Shown here piece after piece: positions 6,435-11,433 of a stretch of DNA of 11,433 nucleotides. The stretch covers positions 1 through 11,433 of the forward strand of contig CAMNGN010000058.1 in NCBI GenBank assembly GCA_946538475.1. Reading direction: 5' to 3'. The notes beneath the pieces are model-generated. The model worked only from the letters and a program-made list of their open reading frames with translations. It was not told the origin of the DNA and ran no database searches. Numbering within the stretch: the stretch's first letter is position 1; each line of letters opens with the position of its first letter. This stretch comes from an uncultured Blautia sp. Its GTDB lineage: Bacteria > Bacillota > Clostridia > Lachnospirales > Lachnospiraceae. The position numbers were made by a program, and so were the translations under genes.

Positions 6435-7877
6435 ATGCTGCTGTTAGCTACGATACTGTTTCCGATCATTCTCGGAATCGTCGCGTCTTTTGTAAAGATC
6501 GATATGCCGACCCGCAAAAGATGCTACACGGGGATACTGCTTATGACGGATGTCCTCGCCCTGCTCTCGATGATGGCGGGAAAGGCTGTGACACCGGTCG
6601 TCTTTTCGGACAACTTAAACCTTTCCTTTACGCTTGACGGAGTGGGCAAATTGTTTCTGGCTGCGATCATCTCGATCTACACCTGTGTCTGTTTTTATTC
6701 CTATGAATATATGGATCATGAAGAACGGCCGAACGTGTTTTTCTGCTTCTTCTTTATATCCTTCGGCGCACTGATCTCCGTCGCGATGGCGGCGAACCTC
6801 ATCACACTGTACTTCTGCTTCGAGATGGTCACTCTGATGACGGTCCCGCTGGTTCTCCACGACCTCACCAAAGAGGCTGTGGCGGCGGGTCTTAAATACC
6901 TGTTTTATTCCGTGGCCGGCGCGCTTCTCGGTCTGCTCGCGGTGTTCTTTGTCTATCACTTTACCACGGGCGACGCATCGTTCGTCTATGGCGGCTTTAT
7001 CGACATGGAAAAGGTATCGGGACACGATCCGCTCTTCCTTGCCGTGATCTTCCTCGGAATCCTCGGATTCGGAACCAAAGCCGGTATGTACCCGATGCAT
7101 GGCTGGCTTCCTACGGCTCACCCGATCGCCCCGGCACCGGCTTCCGCACTGCTTTCCGGCATTGTGGCTAAGGCGGGCGTTATCGCGATCATTCGCCTCG
7201 TGTATTTTTCGGTCGGTACCGAATACATCCGCGGAACCTGGGTGCAGTACACCTGGATGACGCTCTGCATGCTGACCATCTTTATGGGCTCGATGATGGC
7301 GTACCGCGAAAAGGTGATGAAGAGAAGGCTGGCTTTCTCGACGGTCAGCCAGATCTCCTACATTCTGCTGGGCCTCTCGTTCCTCTCGGAGGAAGGACTT
7401 CAGGGCGGACTTCTGCATCTGATGGGGCACATGTTCTCCAAGGGCTGCCTGTTCCTGGTGGCCGGTATCTTTATCATTCAGCTGGGGATCAGAAGAGTGG
7501 AAGACCTCAAAGGTATCGGAAAAAGGATGCCGATCACAATGCTCTGTTTTACCGCGGCATCGCTCTCGCTTGTGGGAATCCCGCCGATGGCCGGCTTCCT
7601 GAGCAAATGGTACATCGCTTCGGCAGCGATCGACAGCGGAATTAAGCCTTTTACGATCATTGCACCTGTCGTGCTGCTCATCTCGGCGCTGCTGACGGCA
7701 GGATACCTGTTGACCGTCGTGGTGGACGCGTTCTTCCCGGGACATGAGGGAAAAGCGGCCGAACTCAAAAAGGCAGAGCCGCCCCGCATCATGTGGATCC
7801 CGCTTATTTTCCTCTGCGCAGGGGCATTGCTTGTCGGTCTTGCCGGCCCGACGATCCTTACGCTTTTCGGGCTTTGA
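6435..7877 (+). CDS. Large antiporter-like subunit 2 (MrpD/NuoM-like)
   Basis: A 480-residue protein, about 14 helices, starting at an ATG after AAGGAGG (6418-6424). It carries the full set of charged residues of active antiporter-like subunits: Glu130 (CFEMVTLMTVPL), Lys215 (GTKAGMYPMHGWLP), His222 and His229 in LPTAHPIAPAPASALLSG, Lys246 (IVAKAGVIA), and His328, His332 and Lys336 in HLMGHMFSKGCLFL. This pattern is that of MbhH/HyfB/NuoM-type proton-conducting subunits. It is expected to form one transport path within the complex. The Gly-Ile-Pro loop (VGIPPMAGFLSKW) before the last helices is also canonical. Which named paralogue it matches best cannot be told by eye. Confidence 0.88.
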   Translation: MLLLATILFPIILGIVASFVKIDMPTRKRCYTGILLMTDVLALLSMMAGKAVTPVVFSDNLNLSFTLDGVGKLFLAAIISIYTCVCFYSYEYMDHEERPNVFFCFFFISFGALISVAMAANLITLYFCFEMVTLMTVPLVLHDLTKEAVAAGLKYLFYSVAGALLGLLAVFFVYHFTTGDASFVYGGFIDMEKVSGHDPLFLAVIFLGILGFGTKAGMYPMHGWLPTAHPIAPAPASALLSGIVAKAGVIAIIRLVYFSVGTEYIRGTWVQYTWMTLCMLTIFMGSMMAYREKVMKRRLAFSTVSQISYILLGLSFLSEEGLQGGLLHLMGHMFSKGCLFLVAGIFIIQLGIRRVEDLKGIGKRMPITMLCFTAASLSLVGIPPMAGFLSKWYIASAAIDSGIKPFTIIAPVVLLISALLTAGYLLTVVVDAFFPGHEGKAAELKKAEPPRIMWIPLIFLCAGALLVGLAGPTILTLFGL

Positions 7878-7900
7878 TAAAGTAGACGGAGGGTTTACAA

Positions 7901-9367
7901 TTGAATTCTCTATTTTTGGCAGTACCGATCGCATTGCCCGTTCTGGGCGGATTCTGGATCCTGCTGCATAAATTTCATGATAAAAACCGGATGATCTTTA
8001 CCGAGACGATCGCGATACTCACTTCGCTTTGTGTCTTTTTCGCGATATTTACGGTAGACAATACGCCGGTAGATATTTACAGTTTTACCAACAACTTTTC
8101 CATCACTCTAAAGCTGGACGCTCCGGGACGGCTGTTTGCGGGGATGGTGGCGGTCATGTGGCCGCTTGTGCTGCTTTATGCATTCGATTACATGCATAAA
8201 GAGCACAGGAAAAACGTGTTCTTTGCCTTTTACATCATGACCTACGGTGTGACACTCGGCGTGGCGCTGGCCGCAGATATGGTCACGATGTACGTCTTCT
8301 TTGAGATGCTGACGCTGGTCACGATCCCGCTGGTTTCTCATTACGAGACGCACGACAGCCTCTACGCCGGGCGGAAGTACGCGGGTTATACGATCGGCGG
8401 GGCCTCGCTTTCGTTTATGGCGGTGGTCCTCACGACGGTCTACGGACAGTCGGGAAGCTTTATCTTTGGGGGAAGCTTAGGCGGGGATTATAACACGACG
8501 CTCATGCAGATCGCGTTCCTCCTGGGCTTCTTCGGCTTTGGTGCCAAAGCTGCGGTGTTCCCGCTGCACGACTGGCTGCCGACGGCATCGGTCGCACCGA
8601 CTCCCGTCACGGCCCTTCTGCATGCGGTTGCGGTGGTCAATTCCGGCGCGTTTGCCGTGATGCGCCTCACCTGGTATGTGTTTGGCACGGATTTCCTCTC
8701 GGGGACTGCCGTGCAGATCATCTGCCTGGTGACCGCGGAGTTTTCGCTCCTGTTCGGTGCGGTGAAGGCACTGCGTGAGAGACATTTTAAACGCAGGCTG
8801 GCGTATTCCACCATGAGCAACCTTTCGTACATGCTTTTTGGATTTATGCTGATGACGCCCGAAGGCCTGGTCGGCGGACTGGCTCACATGCTGTTCCATG
8901 GTGTGATCAAGATGACGCTGTTCCTCGCCGCAGGTGCGTTCATGCATGTGACCGGAAATTCGTACATCTACGAAGTCAACGGTGTGGGCAAAAAGATGCC
9001 TGTGACATTCATCTGTTATACGCTGGGTGCGCTGTCGCTGACCGGCATCCCGCTGTTCTGCGGCTTTGTCTCCAAATGGAGCCTGCTGACTGCAGGCGGT
9101 AATTCCGGCACTCCCTGGGGCATAGCCGGTGTGTTCTGCCTGATCGCCTCGGCTTTCCTGTGCGCGATGTACACGCTCAATGTCAGTGTCCGTGCTTTCT
9201 TCCCTGTGACGGGAAAAGACAGGTACGGGGAGGGCAGCAAGGTGAAGGAAGCGGGCGTTCTGATGCTGATCCCGATCGTATTCTTTACTGTGGTGAACAT
9301 TCTGTTCGGAGTGTTCTCCGGCGGCATTATGGGCTACCTTGAGAAGATCGCCGGAGGTGTGCTATGA
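7901..9367 (+). CDS. Large antiporter-like subunit 3 (MrpA/NuoL-like signature, TM8 Lys replaced)
   Basis: A 488-residue member of the same family with a TTG start (7901), backed by GGAGGG (7888-7893) seven bases upstream. Visible residues are Glu135 (FFEMLTLVTIPL), Lys216 (GAKAAVFPLHDWLP), His223, and His329, His333 and Lys337 in HMLFHGVIKMTLFL. The segment PTPVTALLHAVAVVNSG (233-249) looks like the NuoL/MrpA PTPVSALIHA signature rather than the APAPASALLSG type of its neighbour, so this paralogue is of a different subtype. The position of the TM8 lysine holds Asn247. The last codons overlap the ATG of the next gene (ATGA), which indicates translational coupling. Predicted role: third transport module, possibly with altered proton relay. 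Confidence 0.87.
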   Translation: MNSLFLAVPIALPVLGGFWILLHKFHDKNRMIFTETIAILTSLCVFFAIFTVDNTPVDIYSFTNNFSITLKLDAPGRLFAGMVAVMWPLVLLYAFDYMHKEHRKNVFFAFYIMTYGVTLGVALAADMVTMYVFFEMLTLVTIPLVSHYETHDSLYAGRKYAGYTIGGASLSFMAVVLTTVYGQSGSFIFGGSLGGDYNTTLMQIAFLLGFFGFGAKAAVFPLHDWLPTASVAPTPVTALLHAVAVVNSGAFAVMRLTWYVFGTDFLSGTAVQIICLVTAEFSLLFGAVKALRERHFKRRLAYSTMSNLSYMLFGFMLMTPEGLVGGLAHMLFHGVIKMTLFLAAGAFMHVTGNSYIYEVNGVGKKMPVTFICYTLGALSLTGIPLFCGFVSKWSLLTAGGNSGTPWGIAGVFCLIASAFLCAMYTLNVSVRAFFPVTGKDRYGEGSKVKEAGVLMLIPIVFFTVVNILFGVFSGGIMGYLEKIAGGVL

Positions 9368-11379
9368 TTGCATGGATTATTTTCTTACCGATGGTCTGCG
9401 GGCCGCTTGCCTTTGCGGCGGGGCTTCGCAGGGAAAAACTGAGAGATCTTATCGCTGTGATCAGCTGCGCGGCCGTGCTTGTTCTGACGCTTGCTCTGCC
9501 GGTGGTCATGCCAAAAGAGGAGATAGGGTATATCCTGTTTAAGGGACTCTCGTTTACGACGGACGGATTTCGCGTGATATACGCGATCGTGACAGCCGTC
9601 ATGTGGATGGGGACGACGGTCTTTGCTCTCGAATATTTTAAGGAAGAGCGCGAGAATCTGAACCGCTACTGGCTGTTCGTGCTGGTCACGCTGGGGGCGA
9701 CCGAAGGGGTTATGCTTTCGGGGGACCTGATGACCACGTTTGTGTTCTTCGAGATCCTTTCGTTTACATCGTTCACCTGGGTCATCCACGAGGAGACCCG
9801 CGAGGCGATCCGGGCCGGTTATACCTATCTGTTTATCGCGGTGATCGGTGGACTTGTCCTTTTTATGGGACTCCTGATGCTCTATCACCAGACCGGGACG
9901 CTGCGGTTTGATGAGCTTTTCGCTGCTGTGCAGCAGGCTCCGAACAGGACCGAGCTTTTTGCGGCCGGGTTCTGCATCCTTTTTGGTTTTGGCTGTAAGG
10001 CGGGTATGTTCCCGGTGCACATCTGGCTCCCCAAGGCACATCCCGTGGCACCTTCGCCCGCGTCGGCGCTGCTTTCGGGTATCCTGACCAAGGTGGGTAT
10101 CTACGGCATTCTGATGACAACGATGAATGTCTTTTGTGAGGAGAAGCTGTACGGCATAGTGGTCCTGCTTCTCGGTGTGGTGACGATGTTCCTTGGCGCG
10201 CTTCTTGCGCTGTTCTCGGTAAACCTGAAGCGTACGCTGGCGTGTTCGTCCATGTCGCAGGTCGGTTTTATCCTGACCGGCACGGGCATGTACAATCTGC
10301 TTATGGCGGAGGGGAGCGAGGAAGGCGCATTTGTTGCGCTCTCCGGAACCATGCTGCACATGGTCAATCACTCGCTCATCAAGCTGGCTCTGTTTATGGC
10401 GGCGGGCGTTGTGGTGATGAACCTGCATATCCTGACCCTCGATGATATCAGGGGTTATGGAAGAAACAAGACGTTTTTGAAGATCGCGTTCGCGCTTGGT
10501 GCGCTTGGCATCAGCGGTGTTCCGCTTTTCAACGGATATATCAGCAAGACGCTTCTGCATGAGGGTATCGTGGAAGGAATTCACGAGGCTGCATGGAATC
10601 CGGCGCTGTTAAAATGCATCGAGTGGATCTTCCTGATCTCGGGCGGGTTCACCTTTGCATACATGCTCAAGCTGTTCATCTGCGTGTTTGTCGAGAAGAA
10701 CCGCGATGCGGCAAGGCAGGCAGCGTTTGATGCGGACAGCCGCTGCATGAATGCTGCAAGTACCGCATCGATCTTCGGATCTTCGCTGTTTATGGTGATC
10801 CTCGGACAGCCCTTCGTGATGACGCATCTGGCGGCCTTCATGACGGGGAATGAGGAGATCCTCGGGTTCCGGGCGTTCACGTTTGCGAACCTGAAGGGCG
10901 GGCTTATTTCCCTCACGATCGGTGCGCTGGTGTATCTGTTAGTGGTGAAGAAGGTGCTTTACCGGGACGGCAGCTACGTCAATCTGTGGCCCGAAAAGCT
11001 CGACCTCGAAAATCTGGTGTACCGTCCGGTGCTGACCCGGTGGCTCCCGCTGATCTTCGGCGAGCTCGCCGCGGTGTTCGGCGAGAATAAGCTCCTTCGC
11101 CCGCTGGCCAAAGGTGTGCTGATCTTTGGCGCGATCATCGGGCGTGCGTTATCCGACAGTCTGGACGGACTTTTGATCCTGCTTCGTAAAACTGTGTTCC
11201 GCCAGAAGAGCGTGCCGCTTCCCGATGCGAAGCGGATGAACAAATTCCACAAGGCTCTGCTCGGGACCTCCGAAACTACGGATTCCCTGATGTCCAACTT
11301 CTCCTTTGCGATGATGATGACCTGCTTTGGTATTCTGATCATATTGGGGACGTTGGTGGTGCTTACGGTTATGAGATAA
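9364..11379 (+). CDS. Large antiporter-like subunit 4 with C-terminal extension (HyfB/HycC/NuoL-like)
   Basis: A 671-residue protein, the longest of the four. Residues 1 to about 500 form the antiporter-like domain with Glu130 (VFFEILSFTSF), Lys212 (GCKAGMFPVHIWLP), His219, His226 (LPKAHPVAPSPASALLSG), Lys243 (ILTKVGIYG), and His332, His336 and Lys340 in MLHMVNHSLIKLALF. About 170 residues follow: helix 512-530, an amphipathic stretch from about 540 to 640 starting NLWPEKLDLENLVYRPV, and a final hydrophobic anchor (646-669). This layout recalls the lateral helix plus last anchor of NuoL/MrpA, or the C-terminal extension of HyfB/HycC. The start follows GGAGG (9353-9357) in an ATGA overlap. It is the last gene before a REP-like palindrome, so it probably ends the operon. 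Confidence 0.87.
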   Translation: MIAWIIFLPMVCGPLAFAAGLRREKLRDLIAVISCAAVLVLTLALPVVMPKEEIGYILFKGLSFTTDGFRVIYAIVTAVMWMGTTVFALEYFKEERENLNRYWLFVLVTLGATEGVMLSGDLMTTFVFFEILSFTSFTWVIHEETREAIRAGYTYLFIAVIGGLVLFMGLLMLYHQTGTLRFDELFAAVQQAPNRTELFAAGFCILFGFGCKAGMFPVHIWLPKAHPVAPSPASALLSGILTKVGIYGILMTTMNVFCEEKLYGIVVLLLGVVTMFLGALLALFSVNLKRTLACSSMSQVGFILTGTGMYNLLMAEGSEEGAFVALSGTMLHMVNHSLIKLALFMAAGVVVMNLHILTLDDIRGYGRNKTFLKIAFALGALGISGVPLFNGYISKTLLHEGIVEGIHEAAWNPALLKCIEWIFLISGGFTFAYMLKLFICVFVEKNRDAARQAAFDADSRCMNAASTASIFGSSLFMVILGQPFVMTHLAAFMTGNEEILGFRAFTFANLKGGLISLTIGALVYLLVVKKVLYRDGSYVNLWPEKLDLENLVYRPVLTRWLPLIFGELAAVFGENKLLRPLAKGVLIFGAIIGRALSDSLDGLLILLRKTVFRQKSVPLPDAKRMNKFHKALLGTSETTDSLMSNFSFAMMMTCFGILIILGTLVVLTVMR

Positions 11380-11381
11380 CG

Positions 11382-11433
11382 TAAGACAGGGCGAAGACAG
11401 GGGACGAAGACAGAGAACCGTCCCCTGTCTTCG
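11382..11433. repeat. REP-like palindromic repeat (right), cut by window end
   Basis: Directly after the stop of the last gene there are three GAAGACAG-type partials and one complete minus-strand copy at 11405-11433 with CGAAGACAG and CTGTCTTCG flanks around the AGAACCGTCCC core. A perfect 15-bp inverted repeat pairs 11392-11406 with 11419-11433. It belongs to the same family as the cluster at 863-960. It could act as a 3' barrier or terminator-like structure for the operon mRNA, but no T-tract is visible before the window ends. Confidence 0.8.

Noticed and set aside
6615..7934. Long minus-strand open frame (439 codons) antisense to large subunit 2
   Set aside because: Its translation is rich in His, Arg, Asp, Glu and Gln with no domain-like pattern, has no ribosome binding site, and mirrors a strongly supported membrane-protein gene.
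9385..10584. Long minus-strand open frame (399 codons) antisense to large subunit 4
   Set aside because: Same reasons: low-complexity charged translation, a by-product of codon bias in the opposite gene.
2009..11379. A complete membrane-bound hydrogenase or complex I
   Set aside because: No gene in the window carries nickel- or iron-sulfur-binding cysteine motifs, and no NuoH-, NuoB-, NuoD- or ferredoxin-like gene is present.
11382..11433. Right-hand palindrome as a standard intrinsic terminator
   Set aside because: No T-tract is visible after the stem before the window ends, so it is kept only as a repeat with possible terminator function.

Overview
The window comes from a Gram-positive, Clostridia-type genome, most likely Lachnospiraceae or a close relative. 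This is an inference from three things: strong AGGAGG-type ribosome binding sites, near-consensus sigma-A promoter spacing, and palindromic GGGACGGTTCT-type intergenic repeats that I associate with Firmicutes/Clostridia. No rRNA, tRNA, CRISPR array or transposase gene was found.

Region 1 (1-855) holds one monocistronic gene for a small secreted cysteine-rich protein. It consists of two almost identical SH3b-like domains (a recent internal duplication) and ends in a strong intrinsic terminator. Region 2 (about 860-960) is an intergenic cluster of REP-like palindromes. Region 3 (1003-1920) is a solitary exported PstS-like substrate-binding protein; its stop codon lies inside a terminator hairpin.

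Region 4 (1930-11379) is the main content: a ten-gene, tightly packed operon driven by a near-perfect promoter (TTGACC, 17 nt, TATAAT). The order is mrpE, mrpF, mrpG, an mbhD-like gene, an mbhE-mrpB fusion, mrpC, and then four consecutive large antiporter-like subunits of the MrpA/MrpD/NuoL/M/N superfamily. The order and the split of the MrpA C-terminal domains match the antiporter module of archaeal-type membrane-bound hydrogenase and related complexes (Mbh/Mbs) rather than the Bacillus mrpABCDEFG arrangement. No hydrogenase, ferredoxin, NuoH-like or quinone module is visible, and a second REP-like palindrome begins right after the last gene.

The products should assemble into one membrane complex exchanging Na+ (or another cation) for H+. 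The small E, F, G, C, B and MbhD/E subunits would form the Mrp core, and the four large subunits would each supply a proton or cation path. Canonical Mrp has two large subunits and complex I has three, so four in one operon without a redox module is the most notable feature here. Window-end truncation means a redox module further downstream cannot be excluded.
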